Notes under the pieces: model-generated | What the model saw: the letters and a program-made list of their open reading frames with translations, nothing else | What the model was told of the DNA's origin: nothing | The model's database searches: none | Made by a program: the position numbers and the translations under genes | Shown here: in pieces, positions 45,219-54,433 of the stretch | Layout: every line of letters begins with the position of its first letter | Numbering within the stretch: position 1 is the stretch's first letter | Assembly: GCF_947495675.1 (NCBI RefSeq) | Contig: NZ_CANLZX010000006.1 | Location: 62,001-126,000, forward strand | Length of the DNA: 64,000 nt | Source: an uncultured Algibacter sp. | GTDB taxonomy: Bacteria > Bacteroidota > Bacteroidia > Flavobacteriales > Flavobacteriaceae | Reading direction: 5' to 3'

Positions 45219-46337
45219 TTAAATAATTGTGGATTGCCCTAAGTGTATATTAGTAAAGTTTAGATTAGTTTCGTCTGGATTTTGAATAAAATCTTCAATA
45301 AAATCGCCTACTTTAGTGGTGCTAATATTATCGTATTTATTGTTTAAATCTGGGGTTGTAATATGTAATTTTAGTGATTTGTCTACACCTTCTCTTACTA
45401 GTGCTGCTTCTTCGTCTAACCCAAAGTGATCTAATAGCATGGCTGCCGATAAAATTGATGCAATAGGGTTTGCAATGCCTTTGTTTGCTGCTTTTGTGTA
45501 TGCACCATGTATGGGCTCAAACATAGCATGTTTTTCGCCAATAGAAGCTGATGCTAATAAACCGATTGAACCAACAATAACGCTGGCTTCTTCAGATAGA
45601 ATATCGCCAAACATGTTTTCTGTTAAAATAACATCAAACTGTCTTGGATTAATAATTAACTCCATTGCAGCATTATCAATATACATGTATCTAACTTTTA
45701 CATTTGGATATTGAGGTGCAATTTCTTTAACAATACGTCTCCATAAACGAGAACTTTCAAGTACGTTTGCTTTATCAACTAATGTTAGTTTTCGTTTTCT
45801 TGATTGTGCTGCTTTAAAAGCTAAATGTGTTATACGTTCAATTTCGAAACGTTCATATTTGCAAACATCAGATGCGGTATTTCCATCGTCGCTTAAATGG
45901 CGATCTCCAAAATAAATACCTCCAGTTAATTCACGATAAATAAGAATGTTAGTATCCTTTATTTGCTTTACTTTTAATGAAGATTTACTTAGTAAATCTT
46001 CATAAGCTATTATAGGTCTTATGTTTGAGTATAATCCTAGTTCTTTACGAATGCCTAAAAGACCTTGCTCTGGTCGAATTTTTGCGTCTGGATCGTCATC
46101 ATATTTTGTGTCTCCAATAGCTCCAAATAAAACAGCATCTGCTTTTTTGCAAATGCTAATAGTTTCTTCTGGCAAGGGCTTTCCTGTTTTGTCGATAGCG
46201 CTAGCACCGACCAATGCATGTTGAAATGTAAATATGTGGTTGTATTCCATAGCAACGGCTTTCAGTACCTTAACGGCTTGAGCTATAACTTCTGGTCCTA
46301 TACCATCGCCTGGTAATACGGCAATATTTAATTTCAT
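45219..46337 (-). CDS. leuB: 3-isopropylmalate dehydrogenase
   Basis: 372 aa. Oxidative decarboxylation of isopropylmalate with NAD in leucine synthesis. LPGDGIGPEVIAQAVKVL (8-25), LFGAIGDTKYDDDPDA, RPEQGLLGIRKELGLYSNIR (substrate-binding arginines), TLVDKANVLESSRLWR and ENMFGDILSEEASVIVGSIG. 45 bp downstream of leuA. The isomerase genes leuC and leuD are not in this window. Confidence 0.97.
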   Translation of the reverse strand: MKLNIAVLPGDGIGPEVIAQAVKVLKAVAMEYNHIFTFQHALVGASAIDKTGKPLPEETISICKKADAVLFGAIGDTKYDDDPDAKIRPEQGLLGIRKELGLYSNIRPIIAYEDLLSKSSLKVKQIKDTNILIYRELTGGIYFGDRHLSDDGNTASDVCKYERFEIERITHLAFKAAQSRKRKLTLVDKANVLESSRLWRRIVKEIAPQYPNVKVRYMYIDNAAMELIINPRQFDVILTENMFGDILSEEASVIVGSIGLLASASIGEKHAMFEPIHGAYTKAANKGIANPIASILSAAMLLDHFGLDEEAALVREGVDKSLKLHITTPDLNNKYDNISTTKVGDFIEDFIQNPDETNLNFTNIHLGQSTII

Positions 46338-46382
46338 TAATTTACCTTTTAGTTATTTCCATGAAAAAGGAAACTATATTAT

Positions 46383-47558
46383 TTAAGCAGAAGTAATTTC
46401 GTTATATACTTTGCTGTTTTCTATTATTTTATGGATGTCGTTATCGTCAACTTCTTTTTTCTTATCGGCAAAATCTAAGAAATTAGTATAGATTTCATCT
46501 AATTGAAGTTTCGTTAATTCATACCCAATATTTTTTGCTCTGTAAGCCAATGCAGCTCTTCCACTTCTTGCTGTTAAAACTATAGCAGACTCAGTTACGC
46601 CAACATCTTTTGGGTCAATTATTTCGTAAGTTTCACGGTTTTTAATAACTCCATCTTGATGAATTCCAGAACTGTGAGCAAAAGCATTTGCTCCAACAAT
46701 AGCTTTGTTTGGTTGTGTATAAATCCCCATACTATCAGATACTAGTTGGCTAATGCCATATAACATTTCTGTTTTTATGTTTGTATCTAAATTTAAATAA
46801 GGGTGTTGTTTTAAAATCATTACAACCTCTTCTAAAGCAGTGTTTCCAGCTCGTTCGCCAATACCATTTATAGTACATTCAATTTGTCGTGCACCATTTA
46901 TAACACCTTCTATAGAGTTTGCGGTTGCTAAACCTAAATCGTTATGGCAATGACAAGATAAAATAGCTTTATCAATACCTTTTACGTTTTCTTTTAGGTA
47001 TTTAATTTTCGCACCATATTCGTGTGGTAAGCAGTAACCTGTAGTATCTGGGATATTTAAAACTGTAGCACCTGCTTTAATTACGGCTTCGCAAACACGG
47101 GCTAAATATTCATTATCAGTTCTACCTGCATCTTCAGCATAAAATTCAACATCTTCTACAAAAGACTTTGCATAGGTTACAGCTTTTACAGCACGTTCTA
47201 TAATAGCTTCTTGGGTAGATTTAAATTTATGTTTTATATGTGATTCTGAAGTCCCAATACCTGTATGTATTCTTGGTGTTTTAGCATATCTTAAAGCTTC
47301 ACCAGCTACTTTTATATCATTTTCTACAGATCGTGTTAAACCACAAACCGTTGCATGTTTTACAATTTTAGAAATTTCTTCTACCGATTTAAAATCTCCT
47401 GGACTAGACACAGGGAAACCAGCTTCAATAATGTCAACTCCTAATAAATCTAGCTGCTCAGCAATAATTAATTTTTGGTCAGTATTCAATTTACAGCCAG
47501 GGACTTGTTCACCATCTCTTAGCGTTGTATCAAAAATTTGGACTTTATTATCAGACAT
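46383..47558 (-). CDS. leuA: 2-isopropylmalate synthase, short form lacking the regulatory domain
   Basis: 391 aa. First committed step of leucine synthesis. [17 protein letters not shown] (9-25, metal and keto-acid binding), the [18 protein letters not shown] metal-binding His-x-His, [17 protein letters not shown] and [12 protein letters not shown]. Bacterial LeuA usually has over 500 aa with a C-terminal leucine-binding domain; this one ends about where the catalytic and linker parts do. Homocitrate or citramalate synthase are alternatives, but leuB next door favours LeuA. Confidence 0.92.
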   Translation of the reverse strand: MSDNKVQIFDTTLRDGEQVPGCKLNTDQKLIIAEQLDLLGVDIIEAGFPVSSPGDFKSVEEISKIVKHATVCGLTRSVENDIKVAGEALRYAKTPRIHTGIGTSESHIKHKFKSTQEAIIERAVKAVTYAKSFVEDVEFYAEDAGRTDNEYLARVCEAVIKAGATVLNIPDTTGYCLPHEYGAKIKYLKENVKGIDKAILSCHCHNDLGLATANSIEGVINGARQIECTINGIGERAGNTALEEVVMILKQHPYLNLDTNIKTEMLYGISQLVSDSMGIYTQPNKAIVGANAFAHSSGIHQDGVIKNRETYEIIDPKDVGVTESAIVLTARSGRAALAYRAKNIGYELTKLQLDEIYTNFLDFADKKKEVDDNDIHKIIENSKVYNEITSA

Positions 47559-47643
47559 TTATTAAAATATATTTTCGTATTGTTACACGAATTTATATTT
47601 TGCTTTTCGAAACACAGAACTTCATATATAAATATTACGATGT

Positions 47644-47667
47644 TTAACCCTGTATTTATTGGGTTAA
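47644..47667. promoter_or_regulatory. Inverted repeat in the leuA / TPR-protein divergent region
   Basis: TTAACCC (47644-47650) and GGGTTAA (47661-47667) are exact complements around a 10-nt spacer, in the 142-bp gap between the divergent leuA and TPR-protein starts. It could be an operator or an RNA hairpin; nothing decides between them. Confidence 0.45.
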
Positions 47668-47700
47668 TAACCTGAAAATCAAGTTTATAAAACTGTTTTT

Positions 47701-49251
47701 ATGACTATGACAAAAGAGCAAAAAGATAATTTATTTGTACTAATAAAATCCTTGTCTAAATCGGAAAAAAGACAATTCAAGCTTTATGTTGGTCGTTTGG
47801 GAGTTAATGAAGAGTCAAAATTTTTAAAACTTTTTAATATTCTTGATAAAATTAAAGCTTACGATGAAGATGTTATTCTTAAAAAAGGCATTGTCAAAAA
47901 ACAACAACTCTCTAATTTAAAAGCACATTTATATAAACAGATTTTAATTAGTTTACGATTAAATCCTTCGCATCAAGATATTAGGATTCAAATACGAGAA
48001 CAACTTGATTTTGCTACCATTTTATATCACAAAGGACTTTACAAACAAAGTTTAAAAATTTTAGATAAAGCAAAAAATTTAGCAATTTCTCATGAAGAAA
48101 AAAATGTAGCTTCTGAAATTGTTGAACTGGAAAAAGTAATTGAATCTCAGTATATTACGAGAAGTATAAGTAATCGGGCAGACGAATTAACAATTCAAGC
48201 TAAAGAGCTAAGTTTACAAAATGTATTAGCTAGTAAATTATCAAATTTATCATTGCAGTTATATGGTTTGTTTTTAAAAATGGGTTACATAAAAAACGAT
48301 GAGGATTATCAAATAATTACTAAATATTTTAATGACAGACTTCCAAAATACGATATCAATAAACTTGGGTTTAGAGAAAAACTTTGGCTTTATAAATCGT
48401 ATCTGTGGTATAGTTTTTTAACAGTCGATTTTTTAGCATGTTATAAATATGCTTCAAAATGGGTTGATTTGTTTTATGAAAATAAAGATATGATTGCTTT
48501 AAATCCTGTCTTTTTTCTAAAAGGGAATCATTATTTATTGGAATCGCTTTTTTATTTAAGGCAGTACGAAAAATTTAAATTTTCTTTATCGAAACTAGAA
48601 GCTTTAACCAAAGAAAAATGGTTTCCAACCGATGATAATATTGATGGTTTGGCTTTTCTATATATATACAACAACAAATTTAATTTACATTTTATTGAAG
48701 GTAGTTTTGAAAAAGGACAACCACTTATTGATGAGGTTTTATTACGATTAGAAAATTATAAAAACCGCATAGATGAACACCACATTATGGTGTTTTATTA
48801 TAAAATTGCAAGTATGTATTTTGGTGCTGGTAATAACAAGAAATGCATCTATTATTTAGAAAAAATAATAAGCAATAAATCATTACAAATGCGAGAAGAT
48901 TTATTGTGTTTTTCAAGAATTTTAAACCTTGTTGCACACTACGAAGCTGGTTTAGACTATAATCTTGATGAGTTAATAAAAAGTACATATAAATTCTTGA
49001 TTAAAATGGAGGATTTATACGAAGTCCAAAAAGAGTTTATTAAATTTTTACGTGGTTTAGGCGATATTTATCCACATGAGGTTAAAGCTGAGTTTATAAA
49101 ACTTCACAAAAAATTAAAAGAGTATGAAAACGATCCTTACCAAAGTCGTTCGTTTTTATACTTAGATATTATATCTTGGTTAGAATCTAAAATTGAAAGT
49201 CGCCCAATAGGAGATATTATAAGAGATAAATTTAAAAAAATAAAAAGTTAG
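47701..49251 (+). CDS. TPR-like alpha-helical protein of unknown function
   Basis: 516 aa, soluble, no signal peptide. It begins with a basic helical region (KSLSKSEKRQFKLYVGRLG) followed by repeated helix pairs that look TPR-like, such as HKGLYKQSLKILDKAKNLA and YFGAGNNKKCIYYLEKIISN. I recognise it only as a common Flavobacteriaceae hypothetical. ATG 47701 or 47707 may be used. It is divergent from leuA and monocistronic. A scaffold or regulatory role is possible but not shown. Confidence 0.75.
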   Translation: MTMTKEQKDNLFVLIKSLSKSEKRQFKLYVGRLGVNEESKFLKLFNILDKIKAYDEDVILKKGIVKKQQLSNLKAHLYKQILISLRLNPSHQDIRIQIREQLDFATILYHKGLYKQSLKILDKAKNLAISHEEKNVASEIVELEKVIESQYITRSISNRADELTIQAKELSLQNVLASKLSNLSLQLYGLFLKMGYIKNDEDYQIITKYFNDRLPKYDINKLGFREKLWLYKSYLWYSFLTVDFLACYKYASKWVDLFYENKDMIALNPVFFLKGNHYLLESLFYLRQYEKFKFSLSKLEALTKEKWFPTDDNIDGLAFLYIYNNKFNLHFIEGSFEKGQPLIDEVLLRLENYKNRIDEHHIMVFYYKIASMYFGAGNNKKCIYYLEKIISNKSLQMREDLLCFSRILNLVAHYEAGLDYNLDELIKSTYKFLIKMEDLYEVQKEFIKFLRGLGDIYPHEVKAEFIKLHKKLKEYENDPYQSRSFLYLDIISWLESKIESRPIGDIIRDKFKKIKS

Positions 49252-49488
49252 AGATTGTTTTTATCTTAACTATAAAGTACCTAGCAATCCATTATTTTTT
49301 CGTAGTTTAAGAAAAAGATTTGATATCAATAACTATCGCTCCCTAATTATAGTGAAGAAGGTTAGGAGTTTGTAATTAATAGTTTATTTTAAAATTAAGA
49401 CTTAAAATAAAAAATAGGCTCAAAAATTTGGATATTAACTTTACAGATTCAATATTTGCATTCACAAAGTTCAAACACGTATTGAAAT
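49252..49488 (+). other. Region upstream of the SAM-I riboswitch
   Basis: No gene is seen. It holds the end region of the TPR-protein gene without an obvious strong terminator, and the likely promoter of the methionine operon at 49428-49458. Confidence 0.5.
49428..49458 (+). promoter_or_regulatory. Probable promoter of the methionine operon
   Basis: TTG (49428-49430), a 20-nt spacer, then AATATTTG (49451-49458), one mismatch from TAnnTTTG. The expected start near 49465 is about 25 nt before the SAM-I aptamer. Confidence 0.5.
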
Positions 49489-49610
49489 GTTATCAAGAAA
49501 GGTGGAGGGATTAGACCCGTTGAAACCTTAGCAACCCTTTAAACTTATTAAAGAAGGTGCTAAATTCTACTTAAATTACCAATTCATTTATTGGTATTTG
49601 GATAGATAAC
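49489..49610 (+). ncRNA. SAM-I (S-box) riboswitch
   Basis: GTTATC (49489-49494) and GATAAC (49605-49610) close P1. Inside are the class hallmarks AAAGGTGGAGGGATTAGACC and CGTTGAAACCTTAGCAACC, with the P2 kink-turn region, and then GGTGCTAAATTC of P3. It lies 112 bp upstream of metY and should lower expression of the methionine operon when SAM binds. Confidence 0.96.
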
Positions 49611-49614
49611 TCAC

Positions 49615-49685
49615 AAATTACAGTCTGTAATTTCACAACTCTTTTTAACATTTTTCTAATAATTACACTTTTTAAGTGGATTTTT
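49615..49685 (+). terminator. Candidate expression platform of the SAM-I riboswitch
   Basis: AAATTACA (49615-49622) pairs with TGTAATTT (49626-49633) over a 3-nt loop. Further on, CACTT (49666-49670) pairs with AAGTG (49674-49678), followed by GATTTTT. Either could terminate; neither clearly competes with P1, so the mechanism is open. Confidence 0.4.
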
Positions 49686-49721
49686 GAATTTTTATAAATT
49701 AATAATAAAAAAACTAGAAAA

Positions 49722-50996
49722 ATGAGCGATCAAAAATTAGCAACTAAAGCATTACACGCAGGACACGACGTAACAGCAAACGCAGGAACAAGAGCGGTAC
49801 CAATTTATCAAACAACTTCTTATGTTTTTAACGATTCAGATCATGCAGCAAATCTCTTTTCATTAAAAGAGCTAGGGTTTATTTATACACGTTTAAATAA
49901 TCCAACAAACCAAATTTTGCAAGAACGTTTAGCTGCTATAGAAGGCGGTATAGGAGCCGTAGTTTTCGCCTCAGGAACTGCAGCAATTGCTACTGGTTTA
50001 CTAACTTTATTAAAGGCTGGAGATCATATCGTAGCATCTAGTAGTTTATATGGTGGTACATACAATTTATTAAGTGTTACACTACCAAGATTAGGTATTA
50101 CAACAACATTTGTAGATGCTTCAAATCCCGATAATTTTGCAGCAGCAGTACAAGATAATACAAGAGCGTTTTTTGTGGAATCTTTAGGGAATCCAAAACT
50201 AGACGTTTTAGATCTTGAAGCTATTGCAGCACATTCAAAAGCTGCCGAAGTGCCTTTTATAGTTGATAATACTGTGGCAACACCAGCATTATTAAATCCT
50301 ATTAAGCATGGTGCAAATATTGTAATTCATTCTTTAACAAAATATATTGGCGGGCAAGGTACTTCTTTAGGTGGTGCCATAATTGATGCTGGAACTTTTA
50401 ATTGGGCAAACGGGAAATTCCCAGAGTTTACTGAGCCTTCAGCAGGATATCATGGTTTAGTGTATCATGAAGCTTTAGGTGCAGCATCTTATACATTCAA
50501 ATTAATTCTTGAAGGATTAAGAGATTTTGGTGGCGCTATGAGTCCAACAAATGCATTCAATATTATACAAGGATTAGAGACCCTACCAGTTAGAATAAAA
50601 CAACATAGTGCAAACGCATTAGAATTAGCAAAATGGTTAGAAGCGCAAGATGAAATTGCTTGGGTAAACTATCCTGGTTTAGAAAGTAGTAAATATAAAA
50701 AGTTAGCTGATAAATATTTACCAAAAGGACAAAGTGGTATTGTAACTTTTGGTCACAAAGGTGGTTTTGAAGCAGCTAAAAAAATAGCCGATAACACAAA
50801 GTTATTTTCATTATTAGCTAATATTGGAGATACAAAATCATTGATAATTCATCCAGCAAGTACAACACATCAACAATTAGATGAGGCCGAGCAAGCATCA
50901 GCTGGTGTTGGAGCAGATTTAATTCGTTTGTCTGTTGGTATCGAAGATATCGAAGATTTAAAAGCAGATTTATTAGAAGCATTCAAAACAATATAA
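49722..50996 (+). CDS. metY: O-acetylhomoserine sulfhydrylase
   Basis: 424 aa, Cys/Met-metabolism PLP family. Makes homocysteine directly from O-acetylhomoserine and sulfide. [40 protein letters not shown] (typical of MetY), [23 protein letters not shown] lysine in [17 protein letters not shown], and the long form (over 420 aa) characteristic of MetY as against MetB/MetZ. First gene after the SAM-I riboswitch. Sulfide comes from the cys operon at 57 kb. Confidence 0.95.
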   Translation: MSDQKLATKALHAGHDVTANAGTRAVPIYQTTSYVFNDSDHAANLFSLKELGFIYTRLNNPTNQILQERLAAIEGGIGAVVFASGTAAIATGLLTLLKAGDHIVASSSLYGGTYNLLSVTLPRLGITTTFVDASNPDNFAAAVQDNTRAFFVESLGNPKLDVLDLEAIAAHSKAAEVPFIVDNTVATPALLNPIKHGANIVIHSLTKYIGGQGTSLGGAIIDAGTFNWANGKFPEFTEPSAGYHGLVYHEALGAASYTFKLILEGLRDFGGAMSPTNAFNIIQGLETLPVRIKQHSANALELAKWLEAQDEIAWVNYPGLESSKYKKLADKYLPKGQSGIVTFGHKGGFEAAKKIADNTKLFSLLANIGDTKSLIIHPASTTHQQLDEAEQASAGVGADLIRLSVGIEDIEDLKADLLEAFKTI

Positions 50997-53900
50997 TTGA
51001 AACATCCATTGCAACATATCACCATAAACAATTTCGCTACCGAAAGTGGTGCGCTTAATACCAAAATTAAATTAAGCTTTCAAGTTTTTGGAAAGCCACT
51101 AGGTAGTGCTCCAATAGTTTTGGTAAATCATGCTTTAACAGGAAATAGTGATGTTGCTGGTGAAAATGGTTGGTGGAAAGATTTAGTAGGTGCAGATAAA
51201 GTTATTGATACAAAGCTTTACACCGTTTTGTCATTTAATATACCTGGTAATGGTTTTGATGGATTTGTTATCGATAATTATAAAGATTTTGTTGCCAGAG
51301 ATGTTGCAAACTTATTTTTAATAGGTTTAAAAGAATTAAAAATAGGGAAATTATTTGCAACAATTGGTGGCTCGTTAGGCGGTGGAATTGCTTGGGAAAT
51401 GGCTGTTTTACAACCTGACTTCACAGAGCATTTGGTGGTTGTAGCAACAGATTGGAAATCGACTGATTGGTTAATTGCCAATTGTCAAATTCAAGAACAG
51501 TTTTTGTTAAATTCTAAACATCCAGTACATGATGCAAGAATGCATGCTATGTTATGCTATCGAACACCAGAATCTTTTAAAGAGCGTTTTCAGCGTTCAA
51601 AAAATGATGATTTAGAAATTTTTAATGTAGAAAGTTGGTTGTTGCATCATGGAAAGAAGTTACAAGAGCGTTTTCAACTTTCTGCATATAAATTAATGAA
51701 TCAGTTATTGAAGTCAATCGATGTTACAAAAGGGAGGTCGAGCAACTTTAATGTACTTGAAAACATAGAGGCAAAAATTCATTTAATTGGTGTAGATTCC
51801 GATTTGTTTTTTACAGCCGAAGAAAACCGAGAGACCCATAAGCAATTAGCGTTAACGCATCCTAATGTAACATACAATGAAATTCATTCAGTACATGGGC
51901 ACGATGCTTTTTTAATGGAATATGAACAACTTGAGAAAATTATAGAAGGCATATTTGTGCCACATTCTAAAAGAAAACCTATGAAAATATTAAAATTTGG
52001 AGGTAAATCTTTAGCCAACGGAAAAGGTTTAAATAAGGTGCTTTCAATAATTAAAAATAAAGTTGAAGCAGGAGAACGTATAAGTATAGTGGTTTCAGCA
52101 AGAGGTTCTGCAACAGATGAATTAGATGCTGTTTTAAACAAGGCTTTAAAAGGAGAGCCTTTTCAGGAAGATTTAGAAGCGTTTAAAAACTATCAAAAAG
52201 AGCCTTTAAAAAGCATAGATTTTTCTGAAGAATTTTCAGTTCTAGATAAGCTTTTCGAAGGAGTTAGCCTATTACGAGATTATAGTACAAAAACAAAAGA
52301 TAATATTTTAGCACAAGGTGAATTATTATCTGTAAAATTAATTGCCAACTTGTTAAATCAACAGGGAATCAAAGCAAAAGCAACCGATTCTCGCGAGTTA
52401 ATAAAAACCGATGAAACCTTTGGGAATGCTCAGCCATTGTCAAAAATATCAAAAGAAAACACCCAAAATTATTTTAGTAAAAATAAAGATGTAGTTAATG
52501 TGGTTACTGGTTTTATTGCTTCAAATTTAAAGAATGAAACAACCACTTTAGGAAGAAACGGTAGTAATTATACAGCGGCTTTACTAGCTAATTTTTTAGA
52601 TGCCGAAGAGCTACAAAACTATACGCATGTAAGTGGTATTTATACAGCAGACCCAGGTTTAGTGCCAGATGCTAAACAAATTAGAGAATTATCGTTTAGT
52701 GAGGCTAATGAGTTGGCTAATTTTGGTACTTCAGTGTTACATGCTAAAACCATTATCCCTCTTGTTGAAAAGAATATAAACCTCCGTATTTTAAATACTT
52801 TTAATTCAGATGATGAAGGGACGCTAATTACAGCAAGACCAAGTACAAAAGAAGTAACATCTTTATCAATTTTAGATAATGTAGCCTTACTGAATTTAGA
52901 GGGCCGTGGCTTACTTGGGAAAATAGGTGTAGATGCAAGAATATTTGGCGCTTTAAGTAAATATGGCATTAGTGTAAGTATCGTATCTCAAGGTTCTTCA
53001 GAACGTGGTATTGGGTTAATTATAGATGCAGATCAAGCTACTCAAGCAGTTATAGCGTTAGAGCGCGAGTTTGAAAGTGATTTCTATTCGCAAGACGTTA
53101 ATAAGATTGATGTTGTTGATGATGTTGCTGTTATTTCTATTATTGGAATAGAGCTTAGTTCTTTCCATAAACCATTTAACGCACTTATAAAAAACCAAAT
53201 AACACCTTTGCTTTTTAATAATACTGTTACAGGAAAAAATGTAAGTTTAGTAGTTAAAAAAGCGCAACTACATAAAGCCGTAAATGTTATTCATGGAGAG
53301 GTTTTTGGTATTTCTAAAAAGATAAACATAGCTGTTTTTGGTCATGGCGGTGTAGGTGGAGCATTAATTAATCAGATTTTAAAATCTAAAAAGGATATTG
53401 AAAAACGTAAAGGCATTAATTTAAATGTTTTTGCTATTGCAAATTCTAAAAAGCTTATTCTAAATAAAAATGGGGCAGATACCAATTGGCAAGATGCCAT
53501 AAAGTATAGCTCATATGAAAGTTCTATAGAGGATATTATTACCTATGCTAATAATCATCATTTAGAGAATTTAATAGCAGTTGATAATACAGCAAGTACA
53601 GAATTTTATAAAAATTATATACCATTAATTGAAGCTGGTTTCGATTTAGTATCGTCCAACAAAATTGCAAATACAATTTCTCATGATTTTTATAAAGAAT
53701 TAAGAGTGCAATTAGAAGCGAATAATAAGCAATATTTGTATGAAACTACAGTTGGTGCAGGCTTACCTTTAATTGATACTATTAAGCTATTACACGAATC
53801 GGGAGAAAATATTACGAGAATTAGAGGTGTGTTTTCAGGAACATTAAGTTATTTGTTTAATAATTTTTCTGTGCAAGACAAACCATTTAGTGAAATTATT

Positions 53901-54395
53901 CAAGAAACTGTTGATAAAGGGTTTACAGAACCAGATCCACGTGAAGATTTTTCAGGAAATGATGTTGCTAGAAAGCTATTAATTCTTGCAAGAGAGTTAG
54001 ATTTGCAAAATGAATTTGAAGATGTTGAAGTATTGAATTTAATACCAGAAGCGTATAGAGATATTTCAGTTGAAGACTTTTTATCTCAATTACATGTTTT
54101 AGACGAACAATATCAAAAAATAAAAGATAACCAAAAAGAAGGTCATGTTTTAAGGTATGTTGGTGATTTATCAGGTGATTTGTCAAAAGACAAAGGGAAT
54201 CTAGAAGTTAAATTAGTATCTATTCCAGAAGATAGTACCTTAGGTCACGTAAAAGGATCTGATGCTATTTTTGAAATATTTACAGAGTCGTACGGCGAAC
54301 AACCTATTGTTATACAAGGTGCTGGAGCAGGTGCTGAAGTTACTGCAAGAGGTGTTTTTGGAGATATTTTAAGGCTGTCGAAACACATAAATTAA
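50997..54395 (+). CDS. metX-thrA: Trifunctional homoserine O-acetyltransferase / aspartokinase / homoserine dehydrogenase
   Basis: 1132 aa, one uninterrupted frame. Residues 1-325: alpha/beta-hydrolase MetX with HALTGNSDV, nucleophile GGSLGG (Ser126), Asp269 and GHDAF (His302). Residues 329-770: aspartokinase (MKILKFGGKSLANG) with ACT domains. Residues about 774-1132: homoserine dehydrogenase (IAVFGHGGVGGALINQIL; ETTVGAGLPLIDTI). It covers the first and third steps from aspartate to homoserine plus acylation. The start is a TTG directly after the metY stop. Odd: in the kinase, the usual GRxGSD and TDV read GRNGSN (Asn524) and THV (His544). Confidence 0.93.
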   Translation: MKHPLQHITINNFATESGALNTKIKLSFQVFGKPLGSAPIVLVNHALTGNSDVAGENGWWKDLVGADKVIDTKLYTVLSFNIPGNGFDGFVIDNYKDFVARDVANLFLIGLKELKIGKLFATIGGSLGGGIAWEMAVLQPDFTEHLVVVATDWKSTDWLIANCQIQEQFLLNSKHPVHDARMHAMLCYRTPESFKERFQRSKNDDLEIFNVESWLLHHGKKLQERFQLSAYKLMNQLLKSIDVTKGRSSNFNVLENIEAKIHLIGVDSDLFFTAEENRETHKQLALTHPNVTYNEIHSVHGHDAFLMEYEQLEKIIEGIFVPHSKRKPMKILKFGGKSLANGKGLNKVLSIIKNKVEAGERISIVVSARGSATDELDAVLNKALKGEPFQEDLEAFKNYQKEPLKSIDFSEEFSVLDKLFEGVSLLRDYSTKTKDNILAQGELLSVKLIANLLNQQGIKAKATDSRELIKTDETFGNAQPLSKISKENTQNYFSKNKDVVNVVTGFIASNLKNETTTLGRNGSNYTAALLANFLDAEELQNYTHVSGIYTADPGLVPDAKQIRELSFSEANELANFGTSVLHAKTIIPLVEKNINLRILNTFNSDDEGTLITARPSTKEVTSLSILDNVALLNLEGRGLLGKIGVDARIFGALSKYGISVSIVSQGSSERGIGLIIDADQATQAVIALEREFESDFYSQDVNKIDVVDDVAVISIIGIELSSFHKPFNALIKNQITPLLFNNTVTGKNVSLVVKKAQLHKAVNVIHGEVFGISKKINIAVFGHGGVGGALINQILKSKKDIEKRKGINLNVFAIANSKKLILNKNGADTNWQDAIKYSSYESSIEDIITYANNHHLENLIAVDNTASTEFYKNYIPLIEAGFDLVSSNKIANTISHDFYKELRVQLEANNKQYLYETTVGAGLPLIDTIKLLHESGENITRIRGVFSGTLSYLFNNFSVQDKPFSEIIQETVDKGFTEPDPREDFSGNDVARKLLILARELDLQNEFEDVEVLNLIPEAYRDISVEDFLSQLHVLDEQYQKIKDNQKEGHVLRYVGDLSGDLSKDKGNLEVKLVSIPEDSTLGHVKGSDAIFEIFTESYGEQPIVIQGAGAGAEVTARGVFGDILRLSKHIN

Positions 54396-54433
54396 TGTCA
54401 GGTTGAACTCAGTTGAAACCTAAAGAAGTTAAA

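Noticed and set aside
47559-47700. Leucine leader peptide upstream of leuA
   Set aside because: The only short ORF on that strand (begins MKFCVSKSKI) has no leucine cluster and no terminator follows it.
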